From: CAVTQZ01 sp963737015
Lineage (GTDB): Bacteria > Actinomycetota > Acidimicrobiia > Acidimicrobiales > UBA8190
Assembly: GCA_963737015.1 (NCBI GenBank)
Contig: CAVTQZ010000001.1
Location: 2,604,001 to 2,668,000 of the forward strand
Length of the DNA stretch: 64,000 nucleotides
Reading direction: 5' to 3'
Shown: positions 17,115-26,246 of the stretch, in pieces
Numbering within the stretch: position 1 is the stretch's first letter
How the letters are laid out: the number at the start of each line of letters is the position of its first letter
The notes under the pieces: model-generated
Database searches by the model: none
Seen by the model: only the letters and a program-made list of their open reading frames with translations
Told to the model about the DNA's origin: nothing
Program-made: the position numbers and the translations under genes

Positions 17115-17909
17115 GTGGAGGTAGCACAGGACGAACAGGAGCCGAGCCTCGTAGACCTCACGGTCGTCCTTCCCTTCTACAATCCCGGACCCGCGATCAG
17201 GCGGACCGTGGAGCGCACCGTGGAAGTGCTCGGATCGAGGGGGATCACCTTCGAAGTGGTGGCGGTCTCCGACGGCTGCACCGACGGCAGCGAGAACCTC
17301 CTCCGAGACATCTCGCACGAGTCGGTGAAGGTCGTGGTACTGCCGGTTCGCGCAGGAAAGGGCCGGGCGCTCAGAGAAGGGCTTCTGCTCGGGCGGGGGC
17401 GTTACCTCGGCTTTCTCGACGGTGACGGGGACGTGCCCCCGGACCTTCTCGCCGAATTCATGGACCTCGTGGAGGCCGATCAACCCGACGTGCTCATAGG
17501 GAACAAGCGCCACCTCCGCTCGCAGGTCGTCTACCCGGTCGCCAGGAGGCTCTATTCATGGGGCTATCAGCAGCTCGTGCGTGCGATGTTCCGGTTGGAC
17601 GTGAGAGACACCCAAGCCGGGATCAAGCTCGTCCGCCGTGACGTCCTTGCCGACGTCCTTCCGGTGATGCTGGAGCAGGGATACGCCTTCGACCTCGAGC
17701 TGCTCGTCGTGGCGAGGCACTTCGGCCACGAGCACGTGAAGGACGCCCCGATCCGGATCGGCCGGCGCTTCTCGAGCACCATCTCCCCCACCGTGATCGT
17801 CGAGATGCTCGCCGACACGTTCGCCATCTGGTGGCGCCTGCACGTCCGGCGCTCCTACGACCTTCCCGCAGTGACCTCTGCCCACCGGAACTCGGCCCTG
17901 CACAGGTAG
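17115..17909 (+). CDS. Family 2 glycosyltransferase, dolichol-phosphate-mannose/polyprenyl-phosphate sugar synthase-like
   Basis: GT2 enzymes of this kind load a sugar onto polyprenyl phosphate at the cytoplasmic face. The 264-aa protein has the GT-A start TVVLPFYNPGPAIRRTVERT, nucleotide-binding VVAVSDGCTDGS, GKGRALREGLLLGRGRYLGFLDGDGD with the metal-binding Asp cluster, and DTQAGIKLVRRDV near the acceptor site. No C-terminal transmembrane domain is obvious. GTG 17115 has GGAGG six bases upstream; an in-frame GTG at 17088 would add nine residues. It follows uppP by about 90 bases, consistent with a lipid-carrier pathway that could supply the MptB-like GT-C enzyme. Confidence 0.87.
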   Translation: MEVAQDEQEPSLVDLTVVLPFYNPGPAIRRTVERTVEVLGSRGITFEVVAVSDGCTDGSENLLRDISHESVKVVVLPVRAGKGRALREGLLLGRGRYLGFLDGDGDVPPDLLAEFMDLVEADQPDVLIGNKRHLRSQVVYPVARRLYSWGYQQLVRAMFRLDVRDTQAGIKLVRRDVLADVLPVMLEQGYAFDLELLVVARHFGHEHVKDAPIRIGRRFSSTISPTVIVEMLADTFAIWWRLHVRRSYDLPAVTSAHRNSALHR

Positions 17910-17937
17910 GGCCAGCCCGCGACACCCGGGCCGTAGC

Positions 17938-20900
17938 ATGCCGCGCGATGAGGGGCGCGAGACCTTGGCGATGGAGCTGGTGACGACCGGCCTGCTCGAC
18001 CTCCAGAAGGCGGAAGCCGAGCTCGCGGACGCTGTGCGACAGGCCAAGCGCGACGACCCGCTGGCACCTGTGACTGTCGTATGTCCGTCGGGCTACGCGG
18101 CGCTGTACGTCCGCCGGATGCTCGGGTCCTCGGGGGATCCGGGGTCACCCCAGGGTGTGGCGAACCTCGAAGCTCTCACGACTGAGCAACTCGTGAAGAA
18201 GCTCGGAGCGCCGGTGCTTTCGCGCAAGGGGATCAGAGCCGCTTCACGACAGGTGGAGCTCGAGGCGCTGCGCAGCGAAGCCTCCTCGCGGGGAGGTTGG
18301 ATCGGGCGATTCGTGAGCAACCCGCGGGCCCTCGTCTCGTTGAGCCGTGCCGTCCAGGAGCTCGGCCGCTGCCCGGCGGGCGCCCTCGCTGTCATCTCTT
18401 CCCGCTCTGCACAGGCTGCAGACCTCGTCGGCCTGTTGAACGCAGTTACAAGACGCCTTCATGGCAGGGGGTTCGCCGAGGCGAACGATCTCGCTGCGGC
18501 GGCACTCGAAGGCGCTTCGCTCTCTACCGGGAGCGGGCGCGGGAAAGGCGAGATCCTCACCTGGCAGTCCGGGCCGCTCAGCGGCGTCGAGGCCGAGCTC
18601 CTGCAACGCCTTCACGCGCACGCAGTCGGCACTCGAAGCGCCGGCTCAGGTCCCGAATCCGTCGTTTCGGTCCCCACGAGGCAGAGCTTGACCGAGATAG
18701 TCAGCTGTCCTGACGCGAGCGAAGAGGCTCGCAGTGCCTTGCGCGAAGTGATCTCGGCTGCCGAGTACGGAATCCCATTGTGGGCGCAGGCCATCTTCCA
18801 CCCGCCGGGTTCGGCGACCTATGCCCGAGTTCTTCATCAACAGCTGTCGGCTGCAGGCGTAGCGGTGGGAGGACCGTCGATGAGGCGTCTCGACGCCACC
18901 GCCGCCTCGCGCGCCTTCGTAGGGCTCCTGGATCTGATCGGGGGGGACCTCGCTCGCGACGACGTAGTCGCCTGGTTGAAGGCGGCTCCTGTCCGATCCG
19001 GAAGGGGACCGTCCACAGCACCTTCGACCACATGGGACGTGATCTCCGCAGAGGCAGGGGTCGTGAAGGGGATCGACCAATGGCGCGAACGTCTGCGCCT
19101 CTACTCTCGCCAACACGGTGACCATGCCTCCGAGACGGACGCGCTAGCGGATTTCATCACCGGACTGGCAGGGCGCGAACCACCGAAGAGACGTTCGTGG
19201 ACCGAGCACACGATATGGGCGACAGGTCTTCTGGACGATTACCTCGCCCCTCTCGCACCTTCGGGCGTGTGGCCGGTCGAGGAACTGGCCGCGCTCGAGC
19301 AGATCCGACTGGCGCTCGGTTCGCTCGGGGAGCTGGACGAGATCTCGGAAGGAACCGACCCCGCAAGGTTCAAAGAAGCGCTGCAATCGGTTCTTTCCCG
19401 AACCAACTGGGAAAGTGACACCGACGGAGGGGGCGCCTTCGGCGACGGCGTATTCGTCGCACCTATCGCCTTGTCACGTGGGATCGCCTTCGAACAGGTC
19501 ATCGTCTGTGGTCTGGCGGATGCTCTGGTACCCGGACCCGGGTACCTCGACTCCCTCTTGAGCGAAGAGGTCCGCGCCTCGGACACCTCCGGCACCTTGC
19601 GCACCCGTAACCGGGACCGAAGCGAGCGCCTCGACGACGTGCTCACTGCCGTAGGCGCCGGAAGGAGCCGCAGGATCGGAACGGTACCTCGCTCGGACCC
19701 AAGATCCGGCCGCGCTCACGTCAATTCGCGTTGGATCGGTCTGATGAGTTCGCCTCTGACCTCTTGGCGCACGGTCGACTCCTTCGCCTCTGCTTTGGGC
19801 GGCCGCGGACCCGCGCTCAGCGGACGCGACCTCGAGCTTCGGAGCATGGAGAGGTGGGTGAGTTGCGGTGGGGACGCCGCTGTCTCTCCGATCGTGCGCT
19901 CGGACGCCAGGCTGGCCGCGGGGTTCGACGCTGTGAGGAGCAGGGCGGGGTCCGACTTCACCCGTTTCGACGGACTCGTCGGCCCGGGAAAGGTGTCCCC
20001 CTTCGATCCCGAACGCCCCGTTTCCGCCACGCGGTTCGAGACCTATGCCCACTGTCCTCGGCGCTATCTCTTCGAGCGCGCGCTCGGCGCGAGCCGACGG
20101 GTTCGGCCCGAAGAGCTGTGGAGGATCGAACCGCCTGAGCGGGGCAGTCTCGTTCACGCGATCCTCGAGGAATACGTTTCTGAACGCGTGGAGGGGGCGC
20201 CGCGTTCGCTCGATCGCCTTCTCGAGGTCGCCGAGCATCACCTCGATCAAGCCGAAGCTGGAGGCCTCGTCGGAAAGCGCCTCATCTGGCGCATGGACCG
20301 CGCGGCGATCCTGCGCGAGCTCCGGCGTTTCCATTCGGAGGAGCGCGACCTCGAACCGATAGCCGCAGAACTTGCTTTCGGGGACCCCGAGGCGGGACTC
20401 GCCGCCGTGCAGGTCACCTTGGACGACGGGCGCACCATCAATTTCCGGGGAAGCGCGGACCGGGTCGATCGCAGCGTCTCGGGAGCCCTCGTGGTCTCCG
20501 ATTACAAGACAGGAAAACAGGCTGCACTGAACGATCTGATGAAGGACCCGGTCGCGTCGGGGACCCTCCTTCAGCTGCCGCTCTACGGCATGGCCGCTCG
20601 ACAACGTTTCGCCACTGAGGCTCCTGTGCACGCGCGGTACTGGCTCTTGTCGAGTGAACGTACGACCTCCTGTTACAGCCTGGTCCTCACTCCAACCGTC
20701 GAGAAGCGCTTCCGGGACGTCGTCGCACGCATCGCGTCGGGAGTCGAGGAAGGTTGCTTTCCGGGGATACCGGGCGCACAGATCTACGACGGGCGATTCG
20801 AGAATTGTCGCCGCTGCGACTTCGATGCCCTGTGCTCACCACATCGCGACCGCGAGTGGACGCGCAAGGCCACCGACCTGAGACTCGTGAACGTAGTGAA

Positions 20901-21021
20901 GCTGGTCCAGCACGAAGCCGGAAGCTCTTGGTCAGGGACCGTCGTGAAGGGATTCGGCGCTTACAGCGAACCGGACCTTCGCGGCGCCGCAAGTGCTGAC
21001 GAAGAAACGAAGGACAGATGA
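17938..21021 (+). CDS. AddB-like PD-(D/E)XK nuclease subunit with predicted 4Fe-4S cluster
   Basis: The 1027-aa protein is the AddB-type partner of a RecBCD/AddAB-like double-strand-break resection enzyme. The C-terminal third holds a nuclease domain (ALVVSDYKTGKQ; catalytic Asp and Lys at about 855-860). Four cysteines are arranged as in AddB iron-sulfur nucleases: C706 in ETYAHCPRRYLFERAL and C957, C960, C966 in CRRCDFDALC. The N-terminal inactive-helicase-like part starts VTVVCPSGYAALYVRRML but has no Walker A glycine-Lys loop, unlike B. subtilis AddB. ATG 17938 or 17971 could be the start. Its stop overlaps the start of the helicase gene by 4 bases (ATGA), implying coupled translation. 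Confidence 0.85.
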   Translation: MPRDEGRETLAMELVTTGLLDLQKAEAELADAVRQAKRDDPLAPVTVVCPSGYAALYVRRMLGSSGDPGSPQGVANLEALTTEQLVKKLGAPVLSRKGIRAASRQVELEALRSEASSRGGWIGRFVSNPRALVSLSRAVQELGRCPAGALAVISSRSAQAADLVGLLNAVTRRLHGRGFAEANDLAAAALEGASLSTGSGRGKGEILTWQSGPLSGVEAELLQRLHAHAVGTRSAGSGPESVVSVPTRQSLTEIVSCPDASEEARSALREVISAAEYGIPLWAQAIFHPPGSATYARVLHQQLSAAGVAVGGPSMRRLDATAASRAFVGLLDLIGGDLARDDVVAWLKAAPVRSGRGPSTAPSTTWDVISAEAGVVKGIDQWRERLRLYSRQHGDHASETDALADFITGLAGREPPKRRSWTEHTIWATGLLDDYLAPLAPSGVWPVEELAALEQIRLALGSLGELDEISEGTDPARFKEALQSVLSRTNWESDTDGGGAFGDGVFVAPIALSRGIAFEQVIVCGLADALVPGPGYLDSLLSEEVRASDTSGTLRTRNRDRSERLDDVLTAVGAGRSRRIGTVPRSDPRSGRAHVNSRWIGLMSSPLTSWRTVDSFASALGGRGPALSGRDLELRSMERWVSCGGDAAVSPIVRSDARLAAGFDAVRSRAGSDFTRFDGLVGPGKVSPFDPERPVSATRFETYAHCPRRYLFERALGASRRVRPEELWRIEPPERGSLVHAILEEYVSERVEGAPRSLDRLLEVAEHHLDQAEAGGLVGKRLIWRMDRAAILRELRRFHSEERDLEPIAAELAFGDPEAGLAAVQVTLDDGRTINFRGSADRVDRSVSGALVVSDYKTGKQAALNDLMKDPVASGTLLQLPLYGMAARQRFATEAPVHARYWLLSSERTTSCYSLVLTPTVEKRFRDVVARIASGVEEGCFPGIPGAQIYDGRFENCRRCDFDALCSPHRDREWTRKATDLRLVNVVKLVQHEAGSSWSGTVVKGFGAYSEPDLRGAASADEETKDR

Positions 21022-24000
21022 CGACCGACGCTTCCGATCGTTCCCGGATCAGCACAGATCTCGACACCTCGATGGTGGTTGTCGCGGGAGCCGGCACGGG
21101 GAAGACGACGGTCCTCGTAGAAAGGATCCTCGGTCTCGTACGCAGCGGGCGCTCGCGACTGCGGGAGGTGGCGGCGATCACCTTCACCGAAGCTGCCGCC
21201 GCTGAGCTGAGGGAGCGTGTCCGCCTGAGGCTCGACAGCGCCTTGCGCGAAAGACCGGGCGATCGACGCCTCGCCGAGGCGCTCGAAGAAGTGGACGAGG
21301 CAGCGATCTCCACACTTCACTCATTCGCGCAGCGGATCCTCCTCGAGCATTGCGCTGCGGCCGGGATTCCCTCCAATTTCGAAATCCTCGACGACACGGC
21401 CGACGAACGCGACTTCAATCGCCGCTTCGCGAGATTCGCCGACGTGCTGATGGAGGACCGGACGGTCGAGCCGGCGCTCTCGAAGGGCTTCGCCAGCGGG
21501 TTGCGCCACACAGATCTGCGCACGCTGGCAAAGGCCCTGCACGAGAACTGGGACCGGCTCGAAGACTCAGACGATGTCCTTCTCACCGGCGCAGCGGCCG
21601 GGGAGATCGCCACACGATGGCCCGAAGTGGACAGCTCGTTCCTCATCGAGGAGATCGGGCGGGCCACCTCGATGGCGCATTGGTGCTCGGAGGACGAGGA
21701 CAAGCTCCTCGCCCACATTCGTGAGGCCTTGACGATCGCGCGCATCGAGATCGAGGCGGCCGATGACGACGAAGAGGCTCTTCTTCAGGCTCTTTCCAAC
21801 CTCGCTCCACTTCGCTGCACGCTCGGGCGCCAGGAGAACTGGGACGGCCACATCACCGAGGTGCGCGAAGCGTGCTCCTCTGCGGAGTCAGAGCGTCAGC
21901 GGATCCTCGATTCGGTCCGCAGAGCGGTCCTCTTCGACCTCCTGCCCCGGATCGCGAGCTTCGTGCTCGACGCCGCCGAAGGGCGCAGGGCCGACGGGAC
22001 TCTCAATTTCCATGATCTGCTCGTCCACGCCCGCCGCCTTCTTCGGGTCGGCGGGGAGCCGGTCGAGGAGCTGCGTCGCCGGTACCGCTGGATCCTCATC
22101 GACGAGTTCCAGGACACCGATCCGATCCAGGTGGAGCTCGCATCCCGAATCGTGAGCGGCGACGGCAGTGGCGAAGATGACGGCGAAGACGCCTCCCTGA
22201 GCTCGGTACGCCGCGGCTCGCTCTTCGTCGTGGGCGATCCCAAACAGTCGATCTACCGTTTTCGCCGCGCCGACATAGAGCTGTTCGAAGAAGTGAGCTC
22301 CCGGATACCCGAACGCGTCTTCCTCCGGACCAACTTCCGTTCGGTGCCCGGGATCATCGAGCTCGTGAACGTGGTCTTCGCGGATCTTTTCGGATCACAG
22401 CTTCTGCCCGGCCAGGCCCGGCACGATCCACTAGTCGCCCAGCGTCCCGTCCTCGGGCGTCCGGGCAAGGACCTCTCGTCGCGACGCTCCCGCGGCTTCG
22501 AGACAAAGAGGCAGCGGAAAGGCCGCGCGGTCCTCGCTGAGAACCAGATGTCGCTTCCGCTGGCAGAGCTCGATCCCGAAGCTCCGAGTCCAAACGAAAC
22601 GGACCCGGCGATCACGAGCGGAACCTCCACCACGCCGTTCGCACCCGATCGGAATGGCACAGCAGCCGCGGGTGCGGGGACCTCCACGGACGCGCCCGTC
22701 CTCCTGCTCGGCGGCGCGTCGGACGGGTCCGCTTCAGAGGTGAGGCGTCTGGCGGCAAAGGACGTCGCGAGCTCGATCCTTCTCATGGTCCGAGACCGCT
22801 GGACCGTGTCGGATCCCGAGAGCGCAGAGCCCCGCGCGGCGAAGTTCTCCGACGTCGCAGTCCTCATGCCTGCCCGGACGTTTTTGCCTTCGCTCGAGGA
22901 AGCCCTCGACGAGGCTCAGGTTCCGTTTCGCCTCGAGGGCGCTTCGATGCTGTGGGCCTCCGAAGACGTGCGGGGCGTCCTGGCCGTACTCCGCGCGGTG
23001 GACGACCCGGCCGATCAGATCGCCGTGCTCGCGGCCCTGCGCTCGCCCGGGCTCGCCTGCGGAGACGACGACCTTCTCACCTGGTACCTGGGGGGAGGCG
23101 CATGGGACATGCGCCGCGAGATCCCGCCCGACCTCGTGGGCCATCCGGTGGCTCGCGCGATGACGGTGCTGGACGAGCTCCACCAGGCCCGTTGGTGGTC
23201 CGAGCCGTCCGACCTCGTGCAACGTGCGATCGACGCGCTCAGAAGCTACGAGCTCGCCTTCGCTCACCGCCGGCCCCGAGACCATTGGCATCGCCTCGAA
23301 TGGCTGTGCGATCAGGCGAGATCGTTCGACGAGGACCGGTCGGGTACCGGGACGCTGACCGCCTTTCTGTCGTGGTCGGACCTGCAGTCGGAGGGATATT
23401 CGGGAGCGCGCGGAGTAGGGCCGCCGGACCCGGACGACGACGCGGTGAGGGTGATGACGATCCACGGCTCGAAGGGACTCGAGTTCCCCATCACTGTCGT
23501 TTGTGGTCTGGAGCGTCAGGACTTCGAAGGACACCAGCCGTCACCTGTCCTCTGGGACGACACCGGCCGCCTCCACGTCAGGGCGGGACCACAATTCCGC
23601 ACCGAGGGTTACGACGAAGCTGATCAACGCGACCGCGATCTCGATGTCCTGGAGAGAAGCCGGCTGCTCTACGTGGCTATGACCCGCGCCCGGGACCATC
23701 TGGTGCTCTGCGTCCATCACAGGGCGCGAAGTGGAGGCGGAGATTCCAGCCTCGCCGCTCAGCTCTCGGAGATCTGCGAACGTCGTCCGGACCTGTGGTA
23801 CCGACCGGGCGACGAGGAATTGATCACGGTCACCCCTGTGAAATTGATCTCGATCGAGGAGGAGCCCCCGCCCGCTGCGGAGGTGACGCCAGACGCAGTG
23901 CAGTGGAGCGCTTTCTGCGCCGAGTGGGAGCGCGAGCGCTTTTCACTCCTCGAACGGCTCAGGCGCCGTCCCGTCGTTTCGGCAACGGCCCTGTCACACC

Positions 24001-24668
24001 AGGGAAGGCCGAAAGGAGCCTCAGCTCCAGGCGACGCGCCCGAAGCCGACGGCGAGACGGATGACCCGACAGTTGCGGACCCCGGCGGGCGGCGGTCCGT
24101 AGCCCTGCAGATCGGAAGGGCCGTTCACGGCGCCCTCTCGGTGGTCGAGATGAGCGAGTACGACGAGGACCCGGGCCCCCGTCTAGAAGAGCTCGCGCGC
24201 TCTTGGTCGATCACCCACGGAGTAGGGACGCACGCGTCCACTGTCGCCTCGCTCGTCAGATCCGCTCTCGACTCTCCGATCGTTCGCCGAGCCACCCTTC
24301 GCCGCAACTGGCGGGAGCTCTATGTGGCGGCCCCACTCGTCTCCACCGCTGATGATGAGTTCCCCGCCACGCTCGAGGGTTACATCGACCTGGTCTTCGA
24401 GGACGACGACGGCAGCTTGGTGATCGTCGACTACAAGACCGACGTCGTGTCGGACAGCGAACTTGCACACGCAGTTTCCGTCTACGGGACCCAGGTCGCC
24501 GCTTACGCCGAAGCTCTCGAGACCTCCACCGGACGCAGCGTCTCGAAATGCGTATTGCTGTTTGTCTCGCGCACCCCTGCTCTCAGTTATGCGATCGAGA
24601 GCGAGGAGCTGCAAAGGGCGCGCGCTGCCGCTCTGTCGGCTGCAACGATCGCCCTAGGATCGCCCTAG
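21018..24668 (+). CDS. AddA/UvrD-like helicase-nuclease
   Basis: The 1216-aa SF1A helicase with a C-terminal RecB-type nuclease unwinds and degrades broken DNA ends with the preceding AddB-like protein. Walker A GAGTGKTT is at residues 24-31. Motif II DEFQDTDP is at about 362, the motif V region MTIHGSKGLEFP at about 814, motif VI YVAMTRARDH at about 885, and the nuclease core EGYIDLVF...VDYKTD at about 1120-1140. A disordered Pro/Ser/Thr-rich insert (about 475-575) carries QMSLPL at 510-515, resembling a DnaN sliding-clamp binding motif. The last codons lie in a tandem 11-bp repeat. Convergent with rmuC. Confidence 0.92.
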   Translation: MTTDASDRSRISTDLDTSMVVVAGAGTGKTTVLVERILGLVRSGRSRLREVAAITFTEAAAAELRERVRLRLDSALRERPGDRRLAEALEEVDEAAISTLHSFAQRILLEHCAAAGIPSNFEILDDTADERDFNRRFARFADVLMEDRTVEPALSKGFASGLRHTDLRTLAKALHENWDRLEDSDDVLLTGAAAGEIATRWPEVDSSFLIEEIGRATSMAHWCSEDEDKLLAHIREALTIARIEIEAADDDEEALLQALSNLAPLRCTLGRQENWDGHITEVREACSSAESERQRILDSVRRAVLFDLLPRIASFVLDAAEGRRADGTLNFHDLLVHARRLLRVGGEPVEELRRRYRWILIDEFQDTDPIQVELASRIVSGDGSGEDDGEDASLSSVRRGSLFVVGDPKQSIYRFRRADIELFEEVSSRIPERVFLRTNFRSVPGIIELVNVVFADLFGSQLLPGQARHDPLVAQRPVLGRPGKDLSSRRSRGFETKRQRKGRAVLAENQMSLPLAELDPEAPSPNETDPAITSGTSTTPFAPDRNGTAAAGAGTSTDAPVLLLGGASDGSASEVRRLAAKDVASSILLMVRDRWTVSDPESAEPRAAKFSDVAVLMPARTFLPSLEEALDEAQVPFRLEGASMLWASEDVRGVLAVLRAVDDPADQIAVLAALRSPGLACGDDDLLTWYLGGGAWDMRREIPPDLVGHPVARAMTVLDELHQARWWSEPSDLVQRAIDALRSYELAFAHRRPRDHWHRLEWLCDQARSFDEDRSGTGTLTAFLSWSDLQSEGYSGARGVGPPDPDDDAVRVMTIHGSKGLEFPITVVCGLERQDFEGHQPSPVLWDDTGRLHVRAGPQFRTEGYDEADQRDRDLDVLERSRLLYVAMTRARDHLVLCVHHRARSGGGDSSLAAQLSEICERRPDLWYRPGDEELITVTPVKLISIEEEPPPAAEVTPDAVQWSAFCAEWERERFSLLERLRRRPVVSATALSHQGRPKGASAPGDAPEADGETDDPTVADPGGRRSVALQIGRAVHGALSVVEMSEYDEDPGPRLEELARSWSITHGVGTHASTVASLVRSALDSPIVRRATLRRNWRELYVAAPLVSTADDEFPATLEGYIDLVFEDDDGSLVIVDYKTDVVSDSELAHAVSVYGTQVAAYAEALETSTGRSVSKCVLLFVSRTPALSYAIESEELQRARAAALSAATIALGSP
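24647..24668. repeat. Tandem 11-bp duplication at the addA-like stop codon
   Basis: GATCGCCCTAG occurs twice in perfect head-to-tail repeat (24647-24657, 24658-24668). The second copy supplies the TAG stop of the helicase gene. Because 11 is not a multiple of three, the first copy's CTAG is read out of frame (ALGSP, then stop), so the duplication itself created the present stop. Confidence 0.9.
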
Positions 24669-24688
24669 GTACCTATCTGAGGTTGAGA

Positions 24689-26083
24689 TCAGCCCTCGGC
24701 CACGTCGGGCAGATCGTGCCGGTCGTCTTCGCAGTCCGGGTCGGTGTCACGACGGTCGAAGAGCTCGAGAACGGGAGTCGTGCCGGTCAGCTCGGGCGCC
24801 TGAATTCGGCGAGCGACGGAATCGATCTCTTCGAGCTCCAGCGCGTCTTTTTCCTCAGGTCCCACGACCCCCAGGTCGCGGAAACGCCGCGCCTGAGGCA
24901 GCACGCTGTGCTCGAGGGAGCCCACAGCCCGGTTGTACGAGTCCACCGCCGAGCGCAGCCCCCGGCCCGTGCGTGCGATGTGCTCGCCGAACTTCGACAG
25001 ACGCTTGTAAAGGTCGCGTCCGGTCCGCTGGACTTCACGGGCGTTCTCCGCGAGGGCCTCGGATTGCCACCCGTAGGCGACCGAACGCAGGAGCGCGATG
25101 AGCGTGGTGGGCGTGGCGAGCAGGACCCTCTTACCCACCGCGTGCTCCAGCAGTGAAGGGTCGCACTCGAGAGCGGCGGCCAGGAGAGGGTCACCCGGGA
25201 TGAACGCCACGACGAACTCGGGGGAAGCCTCGAATTGCTGCCAGTACGCCTTCTTCGACAGTCCGTCGACATGGGTGCGCAATTGCCGCGCGTGCGATTG
25301 CATGTGTGCACGCCGGCTCTCTTCGTCGCTCGCATCGTTGGCGTCGAGGAATGACTGAAGAGGCACCTTCGCGTCCACGACCACCTGCTTCGATCCCGGC
25401 AGGCGCACGACAAGGTCGGGACGGACCGCACCATCGGCGGACCGAGCGGTCACCTGCTCTTCGAAGTCGCAGTGCTCGAGCATGCCCGCCATCTCCACCA
25501 CGCGCCGAAGCTGCATCTCACCCCAGCGACCTCTCGTCGCAGGCGAACGCAGGGCGGTGACGAGGTTGCGCGTCTCTTGCTGCAGCTTGTCCTGGGACTG
25601 CGTGAGCTGGGTCACCTGCTCCGAGAGCTGCGAGTACGCCCTCTGACGCTCGAGCTCGAGTAAGCGGATGCCCTGCTCGTACTTGCCCAGCTGGTCCTTC
25701 AAGGGGCTGAGCATCTGCTCGATCGACTGGCGCCTCTGGTCGAGCTCACCGCGTGCCTGCTGATGCGCCTCGCGCAGGCGGGCGTCCGCCAACTCGAGGA
25801 ACTGCGACGTGTTCTGGGACAGCGCCCGTCTCGACAATTCGGCGAACTCACCCGCGAGCTGCCTGCGGACCTCGTCGAACGACGACTTCTGCTGCTTTAT
25901 CGCGGCACGCTCCCCTTCGAGGGCGGCGCTCAGCGCGCCGATCTCCGTCTTCGCCCCGGCGAGCTGCGCTTCGTGGGCCGCATCCTGCCGGGCAGAGCCG
26001 GCGGACGCACGGGCGGCACAGACGATCCACGTGACGACACTCCCGACGCACGCACCGCAGAAAAGTCCGAGAACCAGGATCAT
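24689..26083 (-). CDS. rmuC: DNA recombination protein RmuC homologue
   Basis: RmuC limits genome rearrangement at inverted repeats and has a PD-(D/E)XK-like fold. The 464-aa protein has an N-terminal membrane helix (MILVLGLFCGACVGSVVTW), a long coiled-coil (about 25-165) and the RmuC domain with RGRWGEMQLRRVVEMAGM, RPDLVVRLPGSKQVVVDAKVPL and the late TTLIALLRSVAYGW. ATG 26083 replaces a TTG at 26098. It is convergent with the AddAB-like operon, so DNA-break functions cluster here. Confidence 0.92.
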   Translation of the reverse strand: MILVLGLFCGACVGSVVTWIVCAARASAGSARQDAAHEAQLAGAKTEIGALSAALEGERAAIKQQKSSFDEVRRQLAGEFAELSRRALSQNTSQFLELADARLREAHQQARGELDQRRQSIEQMLSPLKDQLGKYEQGIRLLELERQRAYSQLSEQVTQLTQSQDKLQQETRNLVTALRSPATRGRWGEMQLRRVVEMAGMLEHCDFEEQVTARSADGAVRPDLVVRLPGSKQVVVDAKVPLQSFLDANDASDEESRRAHMQSHARQLRTHVDGLSKKAYWQQFEASPEFVVAFIPGDPLLAAALECDPSLLEHAVGKRVLLATPTTLIALLRSVAYGWQSEALAENAREVQRTGRDLYKRLSKFGEHIARTGRGLRSAVDSYNRAVGSLEHSVLPQARRFRDLGVVGPEEKDALELEEIDSVARRIQAPELTGTTPVLELFDRRDTDPDCEDDRHDLPDVAEG

Positions 26084-26246
26084 TTTGCGAGCGTACAAGT
26101 GGGGTGTGTCGCTCAGGCGGACCCCGGCGATGAGCTCTTTCGCGCCCCTGGAAGGGAGTAGCGTCCGTTGTGATGCACCGTAGCAACCTGGTGCGAAATC
26201 CTGACAGGGGGGCGCCCGGACACTGGACCCGTCTCCCGCTACTCAG

